Shown one piece after another: positions 46,330 to 57,475 of a stretch of DNA of 64,000 bases (position 1 is the first letter of the stretch; each line of letters starts with the position of its first letter). This DNA comes from Ascidia mentula. Taxonomy: Eukaryota > Chordata > Ascidiacea > Phlebobranchia > Ascidiidae. The stretch lies in assembly GCA_947561715.1 (NCBI GenBank), contig OX387197.1:7933001-7997000 (forward strand), read 5' to 3'. The notes under the pieces were generated by a model. The model searched no databases, was not told the DNA's origin, and saw only the letters and a list, made by a program, of their open reading frames with translations. Position numbers and translations under genes: made by a program.

Positions 46330-47142
46330 TGCGAACATTGCCGCAGACGAAAGCTTGTAAACGATGTATATAGAAGGATCTGCAGTACAGATGTAGATGA
46401 TCGATTCGTGAACGTAATTGTGGCCGATGTCATTCGGTAATCACTGGCCTTTTTTCAAGCGAGTTTACAGTAATATACCAGTCAACACAGGTGCCACAAT
46501 TACTACTAACTACACATTTCGCGTCTGTACAGACATGGAGATACTTGCTGGCGTACATTCTGTACACAAGTTTTACGGTGTTGACGTATTTTTATCTGTG
46601 GAGGTCTTTTTCCCCTTCCCCAATAATTTATCTGAATATACCTTGATAAATCAAATATGAAAAGTTAAACAAGGATTGTGTGTGACCACAAGGACAAAAA
46701 GCCCAAGATCTCTGTCCAACCCAAAAGAACCATGTAATACAGCGTTATATAATTTTGCTGCTGGGAGATACACAAAGAGGACTCACTATTATTACATGCG
46801 GCTTGCAAAACAAGCAGATTACAACGCCCACAGGATTATTTTTTCGACAAAAGCGACAAGTCGAAAAACTTTTTTTCCTGTAGAGAAAACGTTTTAAACG
46901 CACACAACTGCACTTTTTTTTAACGGATTTTCAATTTTTTTCAGGACTAATATTGATATATCTACATAGAAATGCCAAAGCTAGTATGTTGTTGACCATA
47001 TTACATAAAGTAGACGTTTCGAACTCTTACTGGGTTCATCATCAGTACCATAATGAAATGAGCTAAACGCAGCAAAGAAGCGAGAACAACAACACCAACC
47101 AACATGCCGGATTCGCGTCACGTGAAAGCAGCAACGACGTTA

Positions 47143-47400
47143 TCAGTTGCAATGCGTCAAGCTACAGTGAGGACCTAAATGTTGAACAGGTATAGGGGTT
47201 TGGGAGCTGTCATCAACGTTCAACGATGGTTTGTGGTGCTGGATGTATATTGCTTCGATAATTAGCAATTTGGATTTGACGTTGCAACTACGCGAATTCA
47301 AATTAACATGATGATCCCATTTTTTCCACAGGTGGTTGCTGACCTCACTTTCAGCTTTATTAAACATACCATATCGATCGATCGATGCCACACGGTGACA
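47143..47400 (-). pseudogene. GIY-YIG-like endonuclease tail, copy A
   Basis: The minus-strand translation includes ESEVSNHLWKKWDHHVNLNS and LLIIEAIYIQHHKPSLNVDD. The E(S/A).YI..HKPSLN.D ending is typical of the GIY-YIG endonuclease domain of Penelope-like retroelements. The near-identical 57902-58219 copy supports a real protein family. Confidence 0.5.
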
Positions 47401-48187
47401 AGTCACGAATGTGCACCGAAATTTGCAGTGAAAAAAGCGGCCCGTGTTTTGCGCAACATACAGTCTTTGCTCTTTAACCGCGAAAGAAAAGTACGTATTA
47501 CGGTCCTTCAATGCGCGTCGAAAGAATTACGGCCATTCCTTTCCTGTACCATATCTGTCTTTAATACGTCTGGTAACACAATCGAAATCGTCCTTAGGAT
47601 TGTTTTCCACGTAATGTTCACCTCTTTCGACCTCGAAAAATTGTTCTTTGGGATTCGATTTCGCTTTTGACTTTGCACCCGCGATCGTCGATTTTTGTTA
47701 TTTTTACGTGGCCAAAAGTTTTTGAGGTTTCGAATTTTGAGAATCAAATGTTGACAACGTGGATAATGCTTTTACAAACACGTCTATCTATTGTCAGTTT
47801 ACTTTGAGAATTCTGCTTACGGGAGGCGAGACGGTCTCCATGGCGTCGGTCTTCTTGGCGTCGGGCGTCTCTTTCTTCGTGCACTTCTTCACTGGGGCGG
47901 TGTTTGGGTGGTCTTCTCGGCGTCCCCAGATGTTGGGATGGGCTGAAACTCCTCGCTGCTCTAGTAATCCGACGCTCTTCCTCCTCGTCTTGTTGCAACC
48001 TTCCATCCCGACTCCGATGCTTCTGTCACTTTCCGTTGTGGTCTGGTGGGCAGTTTGGTACTCCTCCTCCTCACATTTGAGAGGGACTCTGAAGCCAATC
48101 GCTGTACTGAGCCCATCGTAGGTACGATGGTTTGTCAACCTAGCAAATACAAATGTAGTAAACATACAAAGTTATAATATATTAGAT

Positions 48188-48622
48188 CAGTGGTTCTTAA
48201 CCTTTTAACCCGCCGAACCCCTTGCATCCTCTGCATCCGTCGAACCCCGGTTACATTAGTAATAAGATAAGCAAAAAGAGCAGATTAAACGGAATCCAAA
48301 TCTAACACAATTTTATTGAATTTGGCTTACTGTGTCGAAGAAAAGTCATTTTCGCATGCAGGATGTTATATTTTTTTCGCAACTACAATACAATGAAAGA
48401 TGGTTCGAGGAGAAATGACAAAAATGACACGGAAATTTCAAATTCGTTCACAATCCAACCTCCCCATGTCTACCTTAACTTATAAAAACTAAATATTTTT
48501 GTTTTTGCAATTAATTTAAAAGAAACATACGACTGAACTGTTCGCTGATTTATTGTAAAATCATTGAACCTTCGTTGAACCCCTAAAACGTATGGCCATC
48601 GAACCCAGGTTAAGAACCACTG
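48188..48622. mobile_element. hAT-type MITE with perfect 8-bp target duplication
   Basis: The ends are CAGTGGTTCTTAACCT and the inverted AGGTTAAGAACCACTG. TATTAGAT flanks it exactly at 48180-48187 and 48623-48630. The 435-bp body has no transposase frame. It sits inside Penelope-like copy A; the matching place in copy B (about 58930-58955) lacks it. Confidence 0.9.
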
Positions 48623-48859
48623 TATTAGATTAATGTTTTACCTGCAGCGTTCTTTCCTGAACATTATCGCGGAAGGTTGGCCTTGATTTCACCGACTCCC
48701 GTCTGTTTGATGAATTTCTAGTATAACATAATGTCGTTATTGTAATAGTTCTTGCGTACATATTTGTAACATTTGTACTCACCGACAGTGGACCAGGCGT
48801 TACCACTATTCCCGCATTTAATTGGGGGAAATCCTGGAGAAGCCTTGACCACCACCTCT

Positions 48860-49560
48860 CGGGATTGGACAGTCCTTTTGTCAGCAGACGTCTTCATCTG
48901 AGAGATGGATTTCATCGTTACCAAGTAACTGCGAAGGGATGCTACCCTCAATAAACTGAAGATTGATTTCCTCTGCTGACTTCTCAATCAACCAAACGTG
49001 GCTTCTTGGTCGAAGGCAATAATCCAGTGTAAAAATCTGCAACATGAATCCGCGTATAAATTCCAATTCCATTAATGCCGCCATTCACAGGGTTGTCACC
49101 TTTCATTGCGAGAACGTCATTGGTGCCAAACCCTATGACCACAACTTTGAAGTCTTCAATGATAAGAAAGGACAAAAGTTCCTGTATTGCATGCCAAAAG
49201 TCAATAGAAAAAGATTTAGATGGTTTTACCTCATAAGGCAAAGCGTATTTCTGAGCATTGCTGTTAACAGAAACTCGCCACATTGTTTGCTTCCCAGATA
49301 TGCCCAAGCCACACTTCTCCACTCTTGTAGACTGAAAACAAGTAAACAAAATAAACACATGTAATTAAATTCAAATATTAGCAAAAGTGCTTTTACCTTT
49401 GGCTGGGTGCAAACATTCAACCAGGTTTGAATAATTTTCTCCATAGCATTTCGATTTCTCCGATATTCGACAATGCTTCGCCGTTCACAAATGGTTTCTC
49501 AATGACAATGACTTTCTGTTTGTGTTTGCTTATATTGATGAAATCAGGAGCCACGTAGTA
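48860..49560 (-). pseudogene. Unrecognised coding segment with a GxND motif
   Basis: Minus-strand segments read DIGYYVAPDFINISKHKQK and EKPFVNGEALSNIGEIE (about 49430-49560), then FWHAIQELLSF and VVVIGFGTNDVLAMKGDNP (about 49040-49330), then EEINLQFIEGSIPSQLLGND and HLSDEDV. Acceptable splice sites separate them. GFGTNDV recalls block III of SGNH hydrolases, which some retroelements carry, but the family is uncertain. Codon-level conservation suggests a once-expressed protein of the surrounding repeat. Confidence 0.35.
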
Positions 49561-49774
49561 CCCGATATCTCGGCGCATCATGCGGCCTCGAGTCTTTGCT
49601 GATTCCGATCACTCGACTCGCAGACTTGACAGATACCCCATGCCTAATGGAATTCAGCGTTAAAATAATTCTGGCGAGTGGACGAAGTACCCCGGGGTGC
49701 AAATAGGCCCCCAGGGAACATGCAAACTTGAAAAGAATGCGATCAGGGAGAACTTGGAACGGCTCCCTCCACAA

Positions 49775-50096
49775 CACTGAAAAAAAAATTGGGTGTCTAG
49801 AGGCCAAACATATTGGGTGTTTGCCACAAACCATGTTGGGTTCATTCGTGGGGAAACCCAATAAACTTAACTGGGTTGTAAAAACCCAAAATACAGTTTG
49901 GGTTTTTAGTGTTCAATACCCAAAATACAGTTTGGGTTTTTAGTGTTCAATACCCACAATACAGTTTGGGTTTTTATTGTTCAATACCCAAAATTCAGTT
50001 TGGGTACTTAGACTTAATGCATTACACCACAGGAACTTTTTGGGTTGCTAGAACCAAACATCATGCCACTTTTGGGTTACTGCATCCTGCCTGGTA
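49775..50096. repeat. Left subterminal array of the CMC transposon
   Basis: A 34-bp unit, beginning TTTGGGTTTTTAGTGTTCAA and ending ACCCAAAATACAG, recurs about three and a half times between 49880 and 50010. Further TTGGGT words lie on each side. Each unit pairs a TTTGGGT with an inverted ACCCAAA. In plant CACTA elements such motifs bind the TnpA-type protein; a like role here is inferred. Confidence 0.7.
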
Positions 50097-50268
50097 ATTG
50101 AGGATATAAAATGCAAACGTGATAATCATAGACTGCAATTTATTTGCAGCGTTTCACATGAACACAACAAACGCAAAAGAAGCAAAAGCTGTGGCATAGC
50201 ACAAATGTATATCGTACAGGTGCTGAAATCAAATTGTCCAAGTACATACTAGAGCCATAAAAATCAAT

Positions 50269-50445
50269 GAGAGCTGCACACAGTAGTGCACACTGTTTCG
50301 ACCTGTAGGGTCTCACCAGTGCATCTGGTGACTGCAGCACTAATCTAGCATTTTAACCAGCAGGCACGGTGTCCGCCACAGTCACCAGATGCAGTAATGA
50401 GACCTTGCAGGTAGAAACAGTGTGCACCACTGTCTCAGCTCTCGT
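50269..50445. mobile_element. Small inverted-repeat MITE inside the CMC transposon
   Basis: The left arm begins GAGAGCTGCACACAGTAGTG then CACACTGTTTC; the reverse complement of the right arm begins GAGAGCTGAGACAGTGGTG then CACACTGTTTC. The arms are about 70 bp with few mismatches, and the middle repeats CATCTGGTGACTG inverted. It belongs to the same family as 11208, 29601 and 33131. It lies between the left array and the end of the companion gene, so it does not hit coding sequence. Confidence 0.65.
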
Positions 50446-50514
50446 TAGTTTTAGTTTTTAAACATCAAGCAATATTTACTTTAATCTTTGTAGTTACATT
50501 ACAGTTTACAGTGC

Positions 50515-52942
50515 CTAAATGAGGTTTAAAGACATTGCCAGTTCCTTGACACTACTATAAGCCCCAGGAACATACATCTTTAACCAATACAATTGTAGAA
50601 ACTGCAAAGCACGTAGCACATGTGGACAATATTCGTAATTTAGCACATAATAGTACGCAAACATTGAAATGATTGCCTGGATCAATGACTTCACTTCTAA
50701 AGTTGCCACCTTCTCACAGAAGATTAAATATTTCTTAGGGATAGTAATTGATCCGTAGACTACCAGAAAAGGCTGAAGACGATCAGGTATCTCATTGAAG
50801 ATGTCATGATGAGTAGTGTTGGCCTGTCAATACAAGTAATAGCAGAAAAATGAATTACAAGTACATCTGAATTACAATTACACATCTCAGCCTTGGAAAA
50901 TGAATGTTTATTAATATTCGACTTCAAACAGGTTAATCATTTACCATCTCATCAGAACCCTAGGCTAATTATGTACATATAAATATGATTTACCGGGCAA
51001 AGATCGATCAAGTATTTTTCGGGTCCACATTCCTTTTTGGTGTTGCAGCGTAACAGGTTACATAGTAACCATACCCCAATGATGATTACAGTTTCTTAAA
51101 CAAATCACATATCATAACTTTATGGTGTCCACTGTACAAACTGTTTACTTTTCAATAATATTTACACAAAGACATTTTTTATCAATGGTTTAACAACATT
51201 AAAATCAGTTTCTAAACTTTAGATTTGTTCAAATATTATGCAACTCACCAATGGGATACGGCTCGTCAACAGGTAGATGTTGAAGAACCTTAGTTATAGA
51301 CATTGATTTCTTTGGCCTAGCTTGAGCATATTGTATTATTTTGGTAAAAAGTGGCCTTGCACTGCTTTCAAGTTCTTTTTCAGTTTGTTCCCAACTTCCA
51401 CATCTTGAAAATTCTCTCATGAGCTGAAAAATTGTAAATGTTTTTTTTTTTTGAAATATATCAGTTTGACAATGATACTGTAGTGAAACTAATTAAAAAC
51501 AATATGCAACTTTACCTCATCATACAAAAATAAAGCCGGCCATTCCTTTTTAAGCAAATTTGGTGTGGGATTTTCTTCCAAAATATACTGCTTACGAAAC
51601 TCAAATGTTTCGGTCATGAGCTCAGAGATAACTTTTTGGTTTCGGAGCACTTGAGCTTTTGAAAATTCTGTTTGAAGCATCTAAACCACAATTTGATTGA
51701 TACATATACTTGGGACAAAATATGCATAGAAATGTCCATAAATTTACCTGTTGCTTTTCAATGTTGGTGGATTTATCTGTACTAATGGAAACACGTTTCA
51801 CTTTCCTTCTTTTTGCAGCACGTGTGTTTGCCACTCCACTTTTGTTATTATTCTGTCTTTTTGATAATGGCTTATCATTTTTCAATTTTCGCACTTGCTT
51901 CATTTGGCTGTTTATTTTCTGGCTTATTTTTCTTAGCCAAAACACCTGTACAAATAATACCTTCTAACAACCATACATCATGTTTTTTTAAAACTAAACC
52001 AAATATCGTTAAATGTACACAGACCTTCGCTTCATCTGTACTGAGTGTAAGACAAGCTTTTCCCTGTTGTATAAGTGCCAAGACAGCCATTTGGCGTATT
52101 TTTCTTCCAGGATGCCTGAAAAGATTTTATGAAAGGCTTTATTAAGTGTAAAATTTGGCTGCATCAACACACCTTTCAAACTCTCTCATTACTCTGATCA
52201 ATTCAGAAGTTATTTCTCTTTTCCCCATTTCACTTATTATTCCTGTCCGAAGCAATTCTTTTGCATGATAGCCAAAGTTACATAAGTCGATAGGAAACAT
52301 TTTTGGGATTGGTTTCACTGAGTCACTGGACACAAAACTGCAATCTGAATACTCCTCAAGGCTTTCATCAAATTTGGCGCCTTCATAAGGTATTGTGGGC
52401 CCATTGCTATCTTTATCTATGTCTGAAGGCATTTCATCTTCTGCATCTGAACTTGAAAAAATTGGTTCTGTGTCAGCACATGATGCTGACTCTGTGTCAG
52501 GGCAAGATGCTGACTCTGTGTCAGCGCAAGATGCTGACTCCGTGTTAGCACTAGACAATGATCTAGTATAATCCCCCAAACTCATTTGTGCCTTAAATGC
52601 TGTAAATATCTTGATCATGTAACCACATGGTACATTGGGCAAAAGCCTTGCAAAAACATCAATGCTATTTATCATTGTCATTGCTTGGCCGTCAATTTTT
52701 GCATCTGCATAAATAAGAAGTATCATTTCCCTTTCAACTGCTTGACTGATCTCACTCACATATTTGGGGCATGATTTACCTTACCAAGATATGTTTTAAT
52801 AAAATTGAGGCATAGGAAAACGTTAGATTACAATATATACTTGACAAAACAAACCTTTGAAGGCATTGCACACAGTTTCACATTCCAAGCAATCAACATC
52901 TTCCGATTTTAGTATCTGGCGAATAACTTCTACCAATTCCAT
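50515..52942 (-). CDS. Companion protein of the CMC transposon
   Basis: Minus-strand exons are 52855-52942, 52173-52779, 52025-52115, 51748-51945, 51516-51680, 51249-51423, 50994-51094 and 50515-50823, all in phase, giving 577 aa. It starts MELVEVIRQILKSEDVDCLE. Exon 2 has an acidic serine-rich part with a TESASCAD repeat. Exon 4 is strongly basic (KRQNNNKSGV, RAAKRRKVKRV), a likely nuclear signal. The C-terminal part (WPALFLYDE, LPVDEPYPIE, DIFNEIPDRLQPFLVVYGS) recalls the SAMD3-like uncharacterised proteins that accompany animal EnSpm elements, from memory only. By analogy with plant TnpA it may bind DNA at the ends or form part of the transposition complex; that is inference. It is transcribed away from the transposase. 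Confidence 0.7.
52466..52550 (-). repeat. Coding minisatellite, 24-bp unit
   Basis: About three and a half units of GATGCTGACTCTGTGTCAGC plus four bases encode TESASCAD repeats in the companion protein. The unit length is a multiple of three, so copy number can change without loss of frame. Confidence 0.75.
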
Positions 52943-53342
52943 TGTACTTATAGAGACCATTGTAGGTTGCAGGCAGTATTATTTTTTTCAGCTTCACTTA
53001 AATCACGCCCTGAAATAGGATTAGAGGACACAGGAAAAATTTAAATTGCCACATACAAACTGTTTGCAAATGCACAACGAATGACGAGTTGCGTTGCTAA
53101 ATCCGTCTGAGCGACAACACGAGGTGCATTGCGCGGGAAAAAATACTTACGTAGACAAGTCAGGTAAGACTCGCCTTTTTCTCGTTTCTCTCTCTCTCTC
53201 TCTCATGTAGACAAGTTTAGTATTTTTTCCCATTTTCGCGATTGCGAAACCAAGTGATTCAGATTTCGACTTTGGCGCCTTTTTGTTTATGGCGTGGGTT
53301 TTTAGCAAGTACTAAATTTTACCGTCACACCAGAAGTTGACA
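52943..53342. promoter_or_regulatory. Bidirectional promoter region of the CMC transposon
   Basis: This 400-bp spacer separates the start codons of the two divergent transposon genes. It holds a (CT)n run at about 53188-53204 and two direct copies of GTAGACAAGT near 53152 and 53206. No TATA box is obvious. Confidence 0.45.
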
Positions 53343-56300
53343 ATGGAGGAATCAACAATAACTGTTTGCAATTTTTGTTTCAAAAATTTCAAATCGTTTG
53401 TGGCGGTTAAAAGGCACATTTTTTCTGCGCATGTATTTGATCGCAACTTTAAGCTGGTTTGCAATATTGAGGGGTGTTGCGAACGTTTAAATGATAAATT
53501 TTCCCTACGAAAGCACGTAAAAAAACATCACAAATCAAAGCCTTGGAAATTGCCAACATCCTGGTACAGAAATTCGCCAAAAAGTGCATTTAATTGCCAA
53601 CAAGACATTCTCCAAACTTACACTGATTTGCCTGATGATACTGTGGTTCAGGGCTGCCAGATGGTCAAAACACTTGACGGCCAATTTTTTTTCTCTCACG
53701 GCCAAAATTCGGCCAAATCACTTTTTTTGATTTTTTTTTCTCTTACGGCCAAAATTCGGCCAAATCACGTTATAAGTTTGATGATTTCTACAGAAACGAC
53801 TATATAGCCGAATATAAATTCGTAAATTGTATGTTTAAAACACTGTTATCTATATGCTTATCAGTGGTTTCAAAACCGGTTATGTTGCTAAAACATTACG
53901 ATTGCAGCATAATTCTTTACCAACTCAGTCAAGATTAGTTTATGACGTAACAATTTTTCGGAGACATATTTATGACAACACAATCGTCCACAAATCTATT
54001 GATAACCTGAAACCAGCAATGCCTTTTGTGCATTTATATAGTACCAAGTGAAATTCGGCCAAATTCGGCCAAATATCTGCCTTACGGCCAAACGATTTTT
54101 TCGCGGCCAGGCCGATTTTCAAACGGCCAAATTTCTGGAATTTGGCCGTGAAGACGGCCAAATGGCAACCCTGCTGTGGTTTATGCCGTTGATGATGACG
54201 ATCCACAGTCAAGTTTAGATGAGCTTGATTCTGATATGATTCCATGTTCGTCCAAGGGTAGAAAAACAACCGATGATCTGATTTTTAAATCTGATCTTGA
54301 TATCACAGCTTATAAAAATACTCTTGCCAATATTACAAAGAGGAAAGACACAATGGCCTTATCACTTTCACAACTTAAAACGGAATGTAATTTGACAGAA
54401 GTGGCCTTAACTGCCATTCAGAATTGGACGGAGGGGCTGTTGGAAGAGTGTGCCAGAACAATAATTGGAGGGGTCAAAAGTAATTTAGAAATAACACCAA
54501 ATTTGAAAGAAGTTTTTACCCTGGGTATGGGATTGGCTAATCCTTTCCACGATGTTGACTCAGAATATCAACGGAAAAAACTACTTCCTTGCTTTGTTGT
54601 GAGTATTTGCCTTCCTACCTTACATGTTGCATTCATTTTTTTGGCAAAGTTGACAATGTTATTGTGACAAAGTATATTTCTGCAGCCCCCTAGAAGTCAT
54701 GTCCTCTTGCAAACTCCCAAAAATGGATCGCATCAAGGAAGTGTAATTCATTCACTACAATATGTGTCCCTAATCGACACTTTAACATGCTTGCTGAATA
54801 ACTCTGGACTATATCAACAGGTGGAACAATAAAATTGTTTTGGCATTCCTTTGATCACAGATTTTTTTAACATAGTTTACAGATCGATCAAGCAAAAGCT
54901 TGGAAATGTATGAAAACTTTATGGATGGAAACTATTTTAAACAACACTCATTGTTTTCTCAAAAAAAGCATGATATCCAACTTCTACTATATTATGACGG
55001 CTTTGAAGTGACTAATCCACTGAGTTCCAAAACTGGAACTCATAATATGGGTAAGATGAATAAATAGTGTGTGGTTATATTTTCATACCTGTAATAACAA
55101 TGAGAAACAAATTTTGCATGATGTTTTTGCAGGTGCCATTTATTTTATGGTGTTGAACACACATTCCAAATTTATGTCGGCTGTCAATCGAATTTTTTTG
55201 AACACATTGTTTTACTCCAAGGATTTAAAAAATTCACTGATTGGGTGGAAACAAATACTTAAACCTCTTAATGATGACCTTTTCATCTTGGAAACAGTAC
55301 GATCAATGTGCATTTGTGTATTATATGGTGTAATTTGTTTGTATTAATGTAACTGTAGAGGGGCATTAACATATTTGTTGGAAACAAGGAAATAAACTTA
55401 AAGGGCACCATTGCTCAAATGGCGCTTGACAATCTTGCTGCACATTCAATCCTTGGCTTTACAGAAAGTTTTTCTGGTTCCAACACTTTTGTTTCCCGAT
55501 ACTGTTTATGTACAGGAAAAGATATTCAAACAAAAGTATGTTTATATACTATTTATTTTTGTGTTTGTTAAAATGTTTATTGGACTTCCTTGTTTCTTAT
55601 AGAACACTTACAAGCAATGCCAAATAAGAACAAAAGTTTCATATGAGAAATGCATCAAAGCCATTGAAACATCTGGTAAAAACCAGCAGGGTATCAAGTT
55701 TAGATGTCCTATATTGTCAAATTTTTTTCACCCATTTGACAATTTTGCTGCTGATGTGCATCACGATTTGTTTGAAGGTGTCATACCCTATATGTTAAAG
55801 CTTGTGCTACAGGTTTTTTTTTGTGTGTGTTCCTTGCAAAGCAGACATTTTTAACAGTGAGTTATACAACAGAACTTCACAGGCGAAAAGAAATATTTTA
55901 CTTTGGAGTCGTTAAATGCAAAGATGACTTGCTTTGAGTATGGGGTTGATATTAAAAACAAACCAACAGCTCTTTCACACAGAAAACTTTTCAATGCCCA
56001 ATCCAAAAATCTGAAACAAACTGGTAATATGATTGCATTACTCTTTTTTTTAAAACAATTAAATTTATGAATTTTGTTTGCCCAGCTTCTCAGTATTGGT
56101 GTCTGTCCCGAAAATTACCAATGCTGATTGGGAATGTTATACCACAAGATGATCCCACATGGAAATTGTATGTACTGTTTTTAGATATATTGGACATATG
56201 TTGTTCCCCAAGAATCAGTACCACCAGTATAACTGAACTAGAAGTCGCCCTTCAGGAGTTTTTCATTGAATTCAAAGTGTTGTTTCCGTATCAGTCCATT

Positions 56301-56951
56301 ATTCCTAAAATGCATTTTCTTCTCATGTATCCCAGGTTTATCAGAGAAATAGGACCAATGTCGCAATTTTCTTGTATGCGGTTTGAAGCCAAACATAAAC
56401 AATTGAAAAAAATTATTACAAAAAGCAACAATTACAAAAATGTACCATATACAATAGCCTTTCAACACCAAGTAAGTTTGGCTACACAAATATCCCAGAG
56501 TGATCTATTTTCTTGCTCCACTGACTTTGAAAAATGTGTTGGTGTAAGCTCTGCTGTTGCATTTGAGGGCTATAGTGTATTTCCCACTAAAGCACCCATT
56601 ATAAGGCAAACAAGCTGTATTTTTGTGGATGGCATAAAGTATAATCTAAACAACGTGTTATGCACTTCTGTGGATAATGAAAACATTCCTACATTGTTGC
56701 ATGTCAGAAACATTTTTTTAAATGAAGATTGTGAAACAATATTTGTTGGAAACCAGTTACTTTGTGATTATTACAATGAACATTTTCATGCATGGTCAGT
56801 CACACATAATGACAGAAGAGCTTATGTGTTTCAAAAAAACCTTGTATATCCCATTCCATTATCCATACATTTACCTTTTGGTTCATATGAGCACTTTGTT
56901 GTTCCGAAATTTAGACTTGAGTTTACCGTTGGCACAGCTCTTATTAATTAG
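53343..56951 (+). CDS. CMC (EnSpm/CACTA-like) transposase with N-terminal C2H2 fingers
   Basis: Exons are 53343-54598 (interrupted at 53649-54181 by a hAT MITE plus its target copy), 54686-54820, 54876-55050, 55133-55296, 55359-55535, 55603-55812, 55873-56023 and 56086-56951; without the MITE they join in phase to 866 aa. Two C2H2 fingers open it (CNFCFKNF-16-H..H and CNIEGC...HVKKH). The core has ADVHHDLFEGVIPYMLKLV, where an Asp of a DDE/D site is expected, KKYFTLESLNAKM, IGNVIPQDDPTWKLYVLFLD and PKMHFLLMYPRFIREIGPMS followed by FSCMRFEAKHKQLKK. These blocks are typical, from memory, of animal EnSpm/CACTA transposases. Full assignment of catalytic residues needs an alignment. The MITE brings stops, so this copy probably makes no whole transposase unless the insert is spliced out. 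Confidence 0.7.
53649..54173. mobile_element. hAT-type MITE in the transposase exon, perfect 8-bp target duplication
   Basis: The ends are CAGGGCTGCCAGATGG and the inverted CCAAATGGCAACCCTG. CTGTGGTT flanks it exactly at 53641-53648 and 54174-54181. The body is rich in ACGGCCAAA and TTCGGCCAAAT words near both ends and has no transposase frame. Deleting one target copy plus the element joins VV to YAVDDDDPQ in frame. Confidence 0.92.
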
Positions 56952-57058
56952 TTTGCATTTCTCAGTCATATCATAGTGTGTGGAATTATGTGCTTGCAAA
57001 TAAACACTTGGTAATTTATGCAAAAACTTCTGAAGTTAGATGTTATGTGATGCAAGAA

Positions 57059-57475
57059 ATTACCCAAGCAACAGACAAACATTCTTAACACCCAAAATGT
57101 TGGTTTGGGTAATGTTTCAAATTACTCAAAAAATCTGCAAACATTCCCAAAACCCAAGATGTTGGTTTGGGCTTTGCATAAAACTTCCCAAGCAATAGAC
57201 AAATATTTTCAAACCCAAAATGGTGGTTTGGGCAATGCATAAAATTACTCTAATAATAGTCAAAAATTATTTAAAAACAAGATGTTGGTTTGGGTGTTGT
57301 ATAAAATTACCCAAACATTTTAGGTGAAATACTTTTGGGTTTTCCTTTACCCAATGTTTTTCCAAAGAAAAAAAAAGTTTACCCATTTCGTTTGGGTGTT
57401 CGAACGCAAGTAGTTTGGGTTTCACAAAAGTACACCCAATTGCTTTCAGAATACAACCCAAGTTTTTTTACAGTG
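57059..57475. repeat. Right subterminal array of the CMC transposon
   Basis: Four units of about 61-62 bp (starting near 57061, 57122, 57184 and 57245) each carry ACCCAA or a variant and GATGTTGGTTTGGG-like sequence. Single TTGGGT and ACCCAA words continue to the terminus. Unit length and sequence differ from the left array, but the core hexamer is the same. Confidence 0.7.

Larger units (their letters stand above)
46990..49774 (-). mobile_element. Penelope-like retroelement copy A, decayed
   Basis: Starts (3' side on the minus strand) with ACGTTTCGAACTC and GGTTCATCATCAGTA, a motif also opening copy B at 57838. Minus-strand coding traces follow: a GIY-YIG-like C-terminus near 47143-47400, a charged linker near 47794-48000, and coding-like segments up to 49560. 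The right boundary is cut by the CMC transposon at 49775. Copy B aligns over more than 1 kb. It is a broken fossil. The Penelope assignment rests on the endonuclease-like tail and the end motif. Confidence 0.5.
49775..57475. mobile_element. EnSpm/CACTA-like (CMC) DNA transposon, 7.7 kb
   Basis: The left terminus is CACTGAAAAAAAAATTGGGT; the reverse complement of the right terminus is CACTGTAAAAAAACTTGGGT. Each end continues into an array of TTGGGT/ACCCAA words. AA flanks both ends, a possible 2-bp target duplication. Two divergent genes fill the middle: transposase-like 53343-56951 (+) and companion 50515-52942 (-), with both promoters in the 400 bp between. CACT-starting ends, subterminal repeats and a two-gene design are features of the CACTA group, and the transposase resembles animal EnSpm proteins by my recollection. 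All coding exons I can trace are open apart from the hAT MITE in the first transposase exon, so it is relatively young. Confidence 0.7.
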
